14,820 bases of DNA from Desulfurococcales archaeon (GTDB lineage: Archaea > Thermoproteota > Thermoprotei_A > Sulfolobales > Ignicoccaceae), in NCBI GenBank assembly GCA_015521275.1, contig WAOJ01000140.1:1-14820 (forward strand), given 5' to 3'. The translations under genes and the position numbers were made by a program. Position 1 is the first letter of the stretch. Each line of letters starts with the position of its first letter. The notes under the pieces are model-generated. The model was not told where the DNA came from. It was given only the letters and a program-made list of their open reading frames with translations, and did not search any database. Below, piece after piece: positions 7,762 through 14,634 of this stretch.

Positions 7762-8311
7762 GGCAAGGGAAGAGGAGCAGTGCCCCGTGCCTCTTGGCCT
7801 TGGCCTTAGCCGCTTCATCCGGATAGTGGTTGAAGAGTTCCTCAACTCCTTCACAGCCTAGCTTTAGCATTAAGAAGAAGGCCCCTACGACCAAGTCCGC
7901 GAAGGCATATTTGCTATTCCTTATCGCTTGTTCCCCATCTATGTAATAGAGTTCCCCGTCCTTGAGCAAGAAGTTGTCGTACTTGGCGTCTCCCAAGGCC
8001 CAGCCCCTCTTGTGGGCCCTCCACAGCGCCTCAGCTATTTCCTTCGGCTTGGGACCCAATATCTCCCCTTCCAAGTATTCCCTTATCAAGAAATTCTTCC
8101 CTATTGCTATTAGCCTTGGCGTGGGTAGGTCTGAGAGCAAGAAGCTCGCTTCCCTAAAGAGCCTCTCGGAAGGGTTTATCGAGTAGGGGAAGGAAGGGAG
8201 CAAGAGCTTGGCGGGGAGCCACTTCAAGCCCTTTATCCAAGAATATTTCTTGATGACCACGTCGCCCTTAACTTCGCTCTGGTAGAGTAAGCTCAAGAGT
8301 ACGTCCAACAT
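7751..8311 (-). CDS. Small RIO/Bud32-like protein kinase
   Basis: A 186-residue minimal kinase-fold protein of the archaeal RIO/Bud32-like type. Readable elements are VVIKKY at 18-23 (ATP-binding lysine), an alpha-C glutamate in FREASFLL (E54), a hinge LIREYLEGE (75-83), the catalytic loop GDAKYDN at 107-113 (D108, N113) and the metal-binding D125 in YYIDGEQ in place of DFG. These catalytic residues are present, so it is probably active, with unknown substrate. A glycine-rich loop is not evident. The ATG at 8311 is chosen because the reading frame upstream of it lies wholly inside nuoN and has no kinase character. Only 2 bases separate it from the nuoN stop, and no Shine-Dalgarno is visible. 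A T6 run (minus strand, about 8313-8318) overlaps the nuoN end. It may be a passenger on the nuo transcript or may have its own start. Confidence 0.8.
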   Translation of the reverse strand: MLDVLLSLLYQSEVKGDVVIKKYSWIKGLKWLPAKLLLPSFPYSINPSERLFREASFLLSDLPTPRLIAIGKNFLIREYLEGEILGPKPKEIAEALWRAHKRGWALGDAKYDNFLLKDGELYYIDGEQAIRNSKYAFADLVVGAFFLMLKLGCEGVEELFNHYPDEAAKAKAKRHGALLLFPCLIA

Positions 8312-8313
8312 TT

Positions 8314-9627
8314 TCAAAAAACGTTTATCTTGGGTATTAGCGGGTAGAAGTAGAGGAGCAGTATCATGAAGGCGTATATTATCATTAGCAGCTCTAGCTC
8401 CGGCCAAGGCTGTGGGGTTTCCTCGGGCTTCTTGGCCAAGTAGCCTATAGCCTTTATGTAACCGTAACCCGTCGCTGCTGTGAACACGACAGCGGCTATA
8501 GCGGTCGCTAGCAAGAACCACTGGGGTATTGCGCTGCTCTTGAAGAGAGATACCAAAGCTAAGAGCTTCGCGTTGAAGCCGGCAGTGGGCGGCAAGCCTA
8601 AGAGGGATATCAGAGCTATTGCGACAGCTAAGGCAGTCAAGGGCCTCTTGTAGAGCAAGGATAGCTCCTCCAGCGTAGCCTCTCCCTCGCCCTTGAGCAA
8701 GAGGGGCGCACTGAAGGCCACCGTGTTGGAAAGCGAATACACCAAGGCATAATAGGCTATCACTCCGGCGCTGAAGGCTCCCGGAGTAGCCAACACCAAG
8801 CTCAAGAAGCCCGCATGGGCTATGCTTGAGAACGCTAAGAGCCTCTTTACTCCCTTGCTCCTCGCCATTCCGGCCGCTCCGGCAGCTATCGAGCAGACTA
8901 CAAGCACTAGGGCCGGAATTATCACTTGCCAGTAGCCCGCTTGGTAGGCGAACTTGAGGGGGCCCGCTAGGAGTATTCCCAAGGCCAGCATGGCTGCTGC
9001 CTTGACGGAAGTGCTTAGGTATATGGCCGCGCTGGTGCTGGCTAAGGAATAGACGTCAACGGCCCAAGCGTGCATCGGGAATATGGCTAGCTTAAGCATT
9101 ATTGCCGCGAGCAAGAACGTCAAGCCCACTATTGCCGTAGGGGTCTGAGTGAACTGGACCAAGCTAACCGTGTTGGCGCCGGCGAAGTAGAAGGCCAAGC
9201 CCATGAATAGGAGTACCGCCGCCATAACGCTGAAGATCAAATAGGTGGCAGTGACCCTCATCTTCTCCCTTTCCCCAGGGTAGAAGGCCACCGCCGCTGC
9301 CGCTAAGGCCAAGGACTCCAAGGAGATAGCCAAGGTCGCCAAGTTCCTAGAGGCGGCGACCAAGTAGCCGGCCAAGGTTAGCATTGTAACCAACAAGACG
9401 AAGTGCCTCTGTTGCCTCTTGTGGAAGAGCAGCGTAACTATTGCCGGTATTAAGACTGCCAGCATTCCCACTTGGGTGAACTGGTCCCCCACTAGGGAGC
9501 CTACCCTGCCGTTGGCGAAGAAGAGGGCTAGGGATAGCAATATAGCAGATAGCACTCTGGAAACGCTGGCTGGAAAGATCAAGGCTTGGGCTATTGCAAT
9601 TAAGCCTAAGACCAAAGCCCCTATCAT
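8314..9627 (-). CDS. nuoN: NADH-quinone oxidoreductase-like subunit N (antiporter-like)
   Basis: A 437-residue membrane protein of the NuoN/Mrp-antiporter type, a proton-pumping subunit of complex I-like enzymes. The proton-path residues of the family are visible: E104 in SLESLAL, K179 in LKLAIFPMHAWAVD (with H186), K209, K261 in KRLLAFSSIAHAG (with H271) and K354 in LLGLPPTAGFNAK. It is somewhat shorter than bacterial NuoN (about 480 residues), with roughly 13 hydrophobic segments. NuoL or NuoM are alternatives, but no long C-terminal lateral helix is present, and the order after nuoK fits NuoN. The ATG overlaps the nuoK stop as ATGA, preceded by a strong GGGTGAGGAGGA ribosome site. Confidence 0.88.
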   Translation of the reverse strand: MIGALVLGLIAIAQALIFPASVSRVLSAILLSLALFFANGRVGSLVGDQFTQVGMLAVLIPAIVTLLFHKRQQRHFVLLVTMLTLAGYLVAASRNLATLAISLESLALAAAAVAFYPGEREKMRVTATYLIFSVMAAVLLFMGLAFYFAGANTVSLVQFTQTPTAIVGLTFLLAAIMLKLAIFPMHAWAVDVYSLASTSAAIYLSTSVKAAAMLALGILLAGPLKFAYQAGYWQVIIPALVLVVCSIAAGAAGMARSKGVKRLLAFSSIAHAGFLSLVLATPGAFSAGVIAYYALVYSLSNTVAFSAPLLLKGEGEATLEELSLLYKRPLTALAVAIALISLLGLPPTAGFNAKLLALVSLFKSSAIPQWFLLATAIAAVVFTAATGYGYIKAIGYLAKKPEETPQPWPELELLMIIYAFMILLLYFYPLIPKINVF

Positions 9628-9938
9628 TCCTCCTCACCCCTCCTCCTTTCTTTAAACAGAATGACGTCAGTGTCGCCCAGAACCTCGTTCATAAGCGTTG
9701 CCAAGGCCACCAGAAAAGCTCCTTCTATGCCTATAGCCACTAATGCCAGCAAGCCCAAGACCTCGCCCATATCTTGCCAGTTGGCAGCCGCTGCTGCTCC
9801 GAGAATCGTTACGGTTGCCGCGCCGACTATTTCCAGGGCTAACATTATCCTTATCAAGTTCCTTCTGGCTATTACTCCGTAAAGGCCCAAGACGAAGATG
9901 GGTATAGTAGCCCAAATGGCCGGTCCCAGCTCGGCCAT
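9624..9938 (-). CDS. nuoK: NADH-quinone oxidoreductase-like subunit K
   Basis: A 104-residue, three-helix membrane protein of the NuoK/MnhC type. It has the two membrane glutamates needed for proton transfer, E36 in MLALEIVGA and E72 in IGIEGAF. With the ATG at 9938 their numbers coincide with E. coli NuoK Glu36 and Glu72, and GGGGTGA lies 5 bases upstream, so I prefer this start over the in-frame GTG at 9947. One base separates it from the nuoJ stop, and its own stop overlaps the nuoN start by 4 bases, indicating translational coupling. Confidence 0.9.
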   Translation of the reverse strand: MAELGPAIWATIPIFVLGLYGVIARRNLIRIMLALEIVGAATVTILGAAAAANWQDMGEVLGLLALVAIGIEGAFLVALATLMNEVLGDTDVILFKERRRGEEE

Positions 9939-9939
9939 C

Positions 9940-10419
9940 TCACTCACCCCTCACGTACAAGTATCTCACTATGTAAGCGGATGCTATCAAAGCCACTATC
10001 ATGAGTAAGCTCAAAGCCACGGTCAAGCCAATATCCTTAAACAAGAGTTCCGCTATCTTGTAAGCGTTTGAACTATATATTGTGAACGTTCCGGGAGTGG
10101 AGAGGGTGAGCAAGCCCACGCTTATGCCCAAAATCCCTAAGGTTATCGCTGCTATGGAGCCGGCCTTGGGAGACTTGAGCACCTCGGTCCTCTTCCTGCT
10201 TGTTAACGCCGCGTATAGAGCTATTATGGCCACAGCTCCAGCTCCCAAGAGCACTTGCATTGCCCCTATGAACCAAGCCCCTAAGGCGAGCAAGGCGAAG
10301 CCGCTGAGCAGGAAGACCATTATGAGGGAAGCGGCAGCCCTAACTAGGTCCGGATCCCATAGAACCGCTGCCGCAAATGCCGTAGCCACGCCCATTATCA
10401 GTATGTAGGCCTCTATCAC
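9940..10419 (-). CDS. nuoJ: NADH-quinone oxidoreductase-like subunit J
   Basis: A 159-residue membrane protein with about five hydrophobic segments, fitting NuoJ (Fpo/Nuo complex membrane arm) by size, by the MQVLLGAGAVAIIALYAA segment at 54-71 (the family's third helix, next to the quinone channel) and by its place between nuoI and nuoK. The GTG start overlaps the nuoI stop in a GTGA junction. Sequence identity within NuoJ is generally weak, so operon position carries much of the assignment. Confidence 0.85.
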   Translation of the reverse strand: MIEAYILIMGVATAFAAAVLWDPDLVRAAASLIMVFLLSGFALLALGAWFIGAMQVLLGAGAVAIIALYAALTSRKRTEVLKSPKAGSIAAITLGILGISVGLLTLSTPGTFTIYSSNAYKIAELLFKDIGLTVALSLLMIVALIASAYIVRYLYVRGE

Positions 10420-10982
10420 TTCTTAGCCCCCGTAGCGTTCTCTTCTAGGGCCTTTTTGATTTCCTCTGCCTTCTGTTTGACCAAGTGTTCAACTCTGTCA
10501 TAATCAATGGCGTCGAACTCCCAGCCCATCTCGTCTATTAGCTTGGTCATGGCCGCCCATTCCCAAGGGTCCCACAGCACCTTCTTCTTGGTGGTTACGA
10601 AGCTTATGGCGTGGGTATGCCTCAAGGCCCCGGAGACCGGTGGACAAGCCTCCACGCATAAGCCGCAGAACAAGCAGTGGGTCGGCTCGAACGCTATGTA
10701 TATTCCGGGCTTGTTCTTCTCCGTCTTAGGCCCGGGCCTGCGGTACAAGCAGTTATTTGGACAAGCCAATACGCAAGCTCCACAGCCTATGCACTTCTCT
10801 ATATCATAACCCAAGAGGCCTCTGAAGGCCTCCGGAAGCTTGTTCTTCTCGAACGGGTAAAGCGTGGTGGGTCGGGAGTGGAAGTTGTACTCCGCTACGG
10901 CCTTCATAGACTTTAATATCCCCAATACGCTGGGCCTTATCTTCCACTTCTCTCTAACTTCCACGAACTTGGCCTTGCTCAT
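10416..10982 (-). CDS. nuoI: NADH-quinone oxidoreductase-like subunit I, 2x[4Fe-4S] ferredoxin
   Basis: A 188-residue iron-sulfur protein that carries electrons along the peripheral arm of complex I-like enzymes towards the quinone site. Two [4Fe-4S] motifs are complete: C64-C67-C70-C74 (CIGCGACVLACP) and C103-C106-C109-C113 (CLFCGLCVEACP). The N-terminal amphipathic stretch ending FEKNKLPEAFRGLL is typical of the family, where it contacts NuoH. A C-terminal charged tail (about 150-188) is longer than the core fold. ATG 10982 is chosen because GAGGTG lies 6 bases upstream; GTG 10991 is an in-frame alternative, one base after the nuoH stop. No NADH-binding NuoEFG genes are in the window. Confidence 0.92.
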   Translation of the reverse strand: MSKAKFVEVREKWKIRPSVLGILKSMKAVAEYNFHSRPTTLYPFEKNKLPEAFRGLLGYDIEKCIGCGACVLACPNNCLYRRPGPKTEKNKPGIYIAFEPTHCLFCGLCVEACPPVSGALRHTHAISFVTTKKKVLWDPWEWAAMTKLIDEMGWEFDAIDYDRVEHLVKQKAEEIKKALEENATGAKK

Positions 10983-10992
10983 CCCTCCCACC

Positions 10993-12054
10993 TCACACGA
11001 GCCAGACCTTTACTGCGAGCGAGATGAAAAGCGCTAATATCGACAAAGCTAACATCTTCGTCCAGCCCAGTTCGAGTATTTGGTCTACCCTAGGCCTAGC
11101 TAAGGCTGCCCTAACCCAGATGAAGAGTAAGAATACTGCAATCATCTTTACAGTGAACCATATCGCGTTAGTCAAGGCCACTGGTATCCCGGGTATAGCC
11201 GGTCCCAGCCAGCCGCCAAGCAAGAGGGTAGTTATTATAGCCGATGCATAGATAGCCTTGGTGTAGAGGTATAGACCGTAAAGCAGTATGAACTCGCCAG
11301 CGCCGTACTCTACGTTCCACCCGTGAACTATCTCCTGTTCGGCCTCCGGGTGGTCGAAGGGAGGCCTCTCGCTCTCAGCTAAGAGTGTTACGAAGAGAAC
11401 CAAGGCGGCTATGGGGTTTAGGATGACGAACCAAACGCTCTTCTGGTACTCGACGGCTCTGTAGAAGTCCAAGCCTCCCAAGGCTGCTACGGAAGCTATC
11501 GCTATTAGGAAGGGCACTTCATAGGTTACCAATAGCAATACTGTCCTAAAGGCTCCCAGGGCTCCGTACTTGTTGCTCTGGCTCCAAGCCAAGACGTACA
11601 TCAAAGGTATCGTCACTGATACTACTGCTACATAGCCCAAGAGCCCTATGCCGGGGGCGGCTTGGCTTATGAGCTTGGAAGCGGCATACTTGGTCAAGTG
11701 CACGTTTATGCCGAAGAGCTGAAGAATCCCTTGTATTCCGGAGAGCGCTACGTAGTCCAAGGGTATCAGTATCAAGGGCATTGAGATAACTGCTATCAGT
11801 ATCAGTGGTATGGCGTAGTAGAAGAGCTTGAAGGCCCTCCTGGGGGCGAACAGCTCTTTTGATAAGTACTTCAAGAAGTCCGCTATTAGCTGGAGCAAGC
11901 CCGCGTAGCCCACGTGTGTTGGACCGTACCTTTGCATCAGCTTGCCCCACCACTTCCTCTCCAAATATATCGTGATGAGGTCCAACACTCCTCCGTAAGC
12001 GAAGGCCAGTATGGTGGAGACCACCGCTATTAGGACCAAGAGGAGCGCGTCCAC
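10993..12054 (-). CDS. nuoH: NADH-quinone oxidoreductase-like subunit H
   Basis: A 353-residue membrane protein with about eight helices, the subunit that forms the quinone pocket and links redox chemistry to pumping. Signatures are LERKWWGKLMQRYGP at 31-45, LLQLIADFLKYLSKE at 53-67 and the acidic loop 226-255 (AESERPPFDHPEAEQEIVHG then WNVEY), which contains the family's E and D residues. It starts with GTG, with GGAAGGGG a few bases upstream. The gap to the PEP carboxylase stop is 51 bases with no convincing TATA box, so readthrough from ppcA is possible. NuoH opens the nuoHIJKN run here; nuoABCD, L and M are not nearby within the window. Confidence 0.92.
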   Translation of the reverse strand: MDALLLVLIAVVSTILAFAYGGVLDLITIYLERKWWGKLMQRYGPTHVGYAGLLQLIADFLKYLSKELFAPRRAFKLFYYAIPLILIAVISMPLILIPLDYVALSGIQGILQLFGINVHLTKYAASKLISQAAPGIGLLGYVAVVSVTIPLMYVLAWSQSNKYGALGAFRTVLLLVTYEVPFLIAIASVAALGGLDFYRAVEYQKSVWFVILNPIAALVLFVTLLAESERPPFDHPEAEQEIVHGWNVEYGAGEFILLYGLYLYTKAIYASAIITTLLLGGWLGPAIPGIPVALTNAIWFTVKMIAVFLLFIWVRAALARPRVDQILELGWTKMLALSILALFISLAVKVWLV

Positions 12055-12105
12055 TCCTTAGCCCCTTCCCACAAAACCATAAGAGAGATTTTCAAGGCTT
12101 CCGAC

Positions 12106-13572
12106 TCAGCCCAAGAAGCCCCTCATCTCTGCTAGCTCAACAATTATTGCCTTAGCCCTGCTCAAGTCTGCTTCCTCAACGCTTTCCCTCAGTTCCTTCA
12201 ACTTCTTGAAGTATATGTCTTCTGGCCTCCTCGGAGGCTCAACGTGACCGAAGTACTCCTTTACAATCTCTACGTCCTTCTTAATCATTTCGTATGTTTT
12301 CTCATCCACATACTTCTTGAATACGTCCAAGTCCGTGTAGGCCAAGTCGAATGCATAGTCTATTGGGAGCATGGGTAAATACTTTAGCAAGTCCTCGAAG
12401 TCTTGAGCATTACCTTTAGCCAACTCGTCTATGACGGAAGCCCCTATTAGGCTGGGTCCCAAGCCCATTGAATAGAGGGAGGCACAGAACCTTATTGCCC
12501 TAGGCATCTCCTTACCGGTTTTCGCCTTCCTCTTGTATGTGTCTAGCCTAGCCCTGGTCCTTATTACCAGCTTAGCCATGAACATTATGCTGTCCGCTAA
12601 CCTGTCCAGCCTCTGAACATAGACCTCGCCGGCGCCCGAGGCTATCTTAACCATCTTCTTGCTTAAGTCCAATAGTTCCAACGGAGGCTTCTTTCCCGCG
12701 TTCTCCACGATGTGCTTTATGGTATTTACGTAATCTTTCCTATCTGTATTGAACCTTAGAGCTGATTGGACGGTCGCCGTGTAATAGCCCTTGTAGGCCT
12801 CAACCCAATCCTTTATGCTCCACTCCGCCAAGTGTCCCCTCATAGGTGGCTTGCCCATGCCTATTATCGGGTAAACCTTGAACATGGTCTCCTTCTGCCA
12901 GTTCCAGAGCTTTAACAAGCCGGTCCTAATGCCTATTGAGCTGGCTATGTGACCGCTATGGATTGCTGAGTCACTCTTACCCATGAATATCCTGAACTCG
13001 TTCTCGAACAGTCCTATCTCCTTTATTAAGGCTATTCTCAAGCTCTCAACTATTTCGTCTATGTGGGACTGGGACTCGGCAGTCTCGAACAGAGGTATTA
13101 GCCTTATCCACTCCTCTAAGCGATAAGAGAATTCCTCAGAGACGAGCCTCTCAACCCTAAGTATCCTCCTCTGAACCTCAGCTATCTCCAAAGTGTTTGC
13201 GGACATCGGCAACACTATGTACTTTATTGCGTTGGTGTTGAAGTACATCTGGGAATACATGTTGGCAGTCACAGCAGCTGTTATGGCTAACAAGTGCCTA
13301 TCCTTGTCCTCGAGCTTCGGGTTCGGAACTCTAGGGGTTATCAAGAAGTCCTCTCCGGGAACTATGTCGTAGTTCTTGCTCTCCTCTATTATGTCCCTCA
13401 TCTGGTTGTAAGGGGTGGCCTTCCCCTCGTAATCGACCATCTTCTCGTCACAGCCTCTGCCTCCCCTCTCCAAGGGCAGGACGTCTTGAATAGCCTCTTC
13501 GACCTCATCTTGAGGCATTAAGACTACCGTGCTGTCGGGGTGCTGCGTCGCCATGAGTCTGGGAACCTTCAC
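12106..13572 (-). CDS. ppcA: Archaeal-type phosphoenolpyruvate carboxylase
   Basis: A 488-residue cytosolic enzyme that carboxylates phosphoenolpyruvate with bicarbonate to oxaloacetate. It belongs to the short archaeal PEPC family, about half the length of bacterial PEPC. Diagnostic stretches are KVPRLMATQHPDS at 2-14, GCDEKMVDYEGK (40-51), TPRVPNP (79-85), IPLFE (159-163), GKSDSAIHSGHIAS (198-211), YPIIGMGKPPMRGHL (234-248) and the C-terminal RGFLG. The GTG start at 13572 is kept because family members begin MKIPRxMSTQHPD, and GGGAGG lies immediately upstream. The gene sits between a 2-oxoacid:ferredoxin oxidoreductase cluster and nuo genes. In autotrophic Desulfurococcales and Thermoproteales this enzyme is a carboxylase of the dicarboxylate/4-hydroxybutyrate cycle; an anaplerotic role is the alternative. 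Confidence 0.95.
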   Translation of the reverse strand: MKVPRLMATQHPDSTVVLMPQDEVEEAIQDVLPLERGGRGCDEKMVDYEGKATPYNQMRDIIEESKNYDIVPGEDFLITPRVPNPKLEDKDRHLLAITAAVTANMYSQMYFNTNAIKYIVLPMSANTLEIAEVQRRILRVERLVSEEFSYRLEEWIRLIPLFETAESQSHIDEIVESLRIALIKEIGLFENEFRIFMGKSDSAIHSGHIASSIGIRTGLLKLWNWQKETMFKVYPIIGMGKPPMRGHLAEWSIKDWVEAYKGYYTATVQSALRFNTDRKDYVNTIKHIVENAGKKPPLELLDLSKKMVKIASGAGEVYVQRLDRLADSIMFMAKLVIRTRARLDTYKRKAKTGKEMPRAIRFCASLYSMGLGPSLIGASVIDELAKGNAQDFEDLLKYLPMLPIDYAFDLAYTDLDVFKKYVDEKTYEMIKKDVEIVKEYFGHVEPPRRPEDIYFKKLKELRESVEEADLSRAKAIIVELAEMRGFLG

Positions 13573-13607
13573 TCCTCCCTACCCTAGGCGAAGGGATTTG
13601 CAAAAGA

Positions 13608-13636
13608 GGTATATATCTGCTCGTTGGTATAAAAGC
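13608..13636 (-). promoter_or_regulatory. Tandem TATA-like elements before ppcA
   Basis: The 68-base gap upstream of ppcA holds two TATA-like elements on the minus strand: CTTTTATACC (13635-13626) and GATATATACC (13617-13608), 18 bases apart and sharing TATACC. The nearer one would place transcription start about 15-20 bases before the GTG, leaving room for the GGGAGG ribosome site; the farther one about 35 bases before. Either could be the promoter. The call rests on motif and spacing only. Confidence 0.45.
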
Positions 13637-13640
13637 TAGT

Positions 13641-13820
13641 TTATGTCAGAGGGACTGTAGCGGATATGCTTATGGGTATGGTAACGTTATAGTCTCCGTG
13701 GCTTATCTTGTTCCAAGCTATGAATAGCTCTGTAGCTATTGCCAAGATGTTGAAGATCATCCACACTACGGCTATTATGTAAACTATCTCCGTTAAGGTT
13801 AAACCCCTCCTAAGCCTCAC
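13641..13820 (-). CDS. Tiny single-helix protein with prepilin-like N-terminus
   Basis: A 59-residue protein from GTG 13820. GGGAGG lies 4 bases upstream and decides this start; a longer in-frame reading from 13925 would overlap the ferredoxin gene. After a short basic leader (MRLRRG) comes LTLTEIVYIIAVVWMIF, a 20-25 residue hydrophobic helix, then a short polar tail ending ITIPISISATVPLT-like (TIPISISATVPLT). The arrangement RRG, then L-T-L-T-E with glutamate at +5 if cleaved after the glycine, matches the class III prepilin signal (compare G/FTLIE of type IV pilins). The mature part would be only about 53 residues, far shorter than normal pilins, so it could be a minor or miniature pilin-like subunit, or an ordinary single-pass membrane protein that looks alike by chance. 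It lies 35 bases after the ferredoxin gene and 68 before ppcA. Confidence 0.65.
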   Translation of the reverse strand: MRLRRGLTLTEIVYIIAVVWMIFNILAIATELFIAWNKISHGDYNVTIPISISATVPLT

Positions 13821-13824
13821 GACT

Positions 13825-13845
13825 CCTCCCAAGCCTTTGGGGAGG
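13825..13845 (-). promoter_or_regulatory. Hairpin covering the ribosome site of the pilin-like gene
   Basis: On the minus strand CCTCCC (13845-13840) can pair with GGGAGG (13830-13825) across a 9-base loop. GGGAGG is also the Shine-Dalgarno sequence of the gene starting at 13820, so the stem would hide it. A T5 run (13855-13851) directly follows the ferredoxin stop and could act as an archaeal terminator. Six GC-rich pairs are suggestive but not proof. Confidence 0.4.
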
Positions 13846-13855
13846 CAGACAAAAA

Positions 13856-14104
13856 TTATTCTTCTTTTATCACGTGGATCGCTAAGTCCGGGCAAGTGTA
13901 ATCGCAGAGGTGGCAACCGGTGCACTTGGTTGGGTCTACTACCTCTACTACCGGATAGCCTTGGTAGCCGAAGCGGTTGCTCATCCTCAAGACCGGCTTA
14001 TCTACCTTTCCGCTCTCGAACAAGTTGGTTATTGGACATACTTTGACGCAGAGCTCGCAACCTTTGCAGAACTCCTCAATTACCTCAATCCTCCACTTCG
14101 CCAT
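13856..14104 (-). CDS. 2-oxoacid:ferredoxin oxidoreductase, ferredoxin (delta) subunit
   Basis: An 82-residue 2x[4Fe-4S] ferredoxin-like subunit that passes electrons between the catalytic subunits and free ferredoxin. Clusters are C13-C16-C19-C23 (CKGCELCVKVCP) and C61-C64-C67-C71 (CTGCHLCDYTCP), with the usual VVDPTKC lead-in and a PDLAIHVI end. The insert between the clusters (residues 24-60) is long, as in KorD-type subunits. The ATG shares one base with the gamma stop (TAATG), so translation is coupled. KorD or PorD are both possible; substrate is not encoded in this subunit. Confidence 0.9.
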   Translation of the reverse strand: MAKWRIEVIEEFCKGCELCVKVCPITNLFESGKVDKPVLRMSNRFGYQGYPVVEVVDPTKCTGCHLCDYTCPDLAIHVIKEE

Positions 14105-14634
14105 TAGGCCTCACCCCTCCCAATCTTTAACCCTTCCCTAAATGCCTTGATATTCAATTCTGCCTTTTCCCCGAACCTTTCCCTAATGATCTCTTCTACG
14201 ACATTTGGGTCTGCCAAGCTGAGCCTAGCCACCAAAGCCCCGAGCATTACCATGTTAGCCGCCCTAACGTTGCCCAACCTCCTGGCGACGCTAGAAGCTG
14301 GAACCTTGATCACCGTGAAGTCTCCCTTGGGTTCGTCCTTTATCACGTCTGAGTTTATGACAGCGACACCTCCCTTCTTTATCTTGTTTATGTACTTCGG
14401 GTAGGTCTTTGGTGCCATGAAGACCCCTATGTCGGCGTACTCGAAGACAGGGTACTCTATGGGCTGGTCGCTCACCCTCATCTCAGCCGTGCTCTCTCCG
14501 CCAGATATGAAGGTGTCGAAGTTCTGTATCATGGTGGCGTACTTTCCTTCCTTTACCAGTGCAGTCCCCAATATCTTGGCCATGGTCAGAATGCCTTGAC
14601 CTCCTATTCCCGTTATCCTCACGTCTTGGATCAT
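14104..14634 (-). CDS. 2-oxoacid:ferredoxin oxidoreductase, gamma subunit
   Basis: A 176-residue gamma subunit of the ferredoxin-dependent 2-oxoacid oxidoreductase family (pyruvate, 2-oxoglutarate or 2-oxoisovalerate). GIGGQGILTMAKILG at 8-22 is the family's glycine-rich N-terminal motif, followed by the FISGGESTAEMRVSD region at 43-57 where relatives have GPEARGG or similar. ANMVMLGAL (125-133) is the other typical stretch. The start ATG overlaps the beta-subunit stop as ATGA. The gene order beta-gamma-delta suggests a four-subunit enzyme whose alpha gene lies beyond the right edge. Adjacent PEP carboxylase would suit pyruvate synthase, but the substrate cannot be decided here. Confidence 0.88.
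   Translation of the reverse strand: MIQDVRITGIGGQGILTMAKILGTALVKEGKYATMIQNFDTFISGGESTAEMRVSDQPIEYPVFEYADIGVFMAPKTYPKYINKIKKGGVAVINSDVIKDEPKGDFTVIKVPASSVARRLGNVRAANMVMLGALVARLSLADPNVVEEIIRERFGEKAELNIKAFREGLKIGRGEA

Noticed and set aside
8312..8521. In-frame upstream extension of the kinase reading frame
   Set aside because: It lies wholly inside nuoN on the same strand in another frame, lacks kinase features and is best read as a shadow; the gene starts at ATG 8311.
9347..9637. Open frame overlapping the nuoN 5' end on the same strand
   Set aside because: NuoN carries clear family motifs here, and the alternative frame is arginine/serine-rich without any domain.
13821..13925. Longer version of the pilin-like gene starting inside the ferredoxin gene
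   Set aside because: The extension overlaps the ferredoxin C-terminus in another frame, has no matching ribosome site, and GGGAGG points to GTG 13820.
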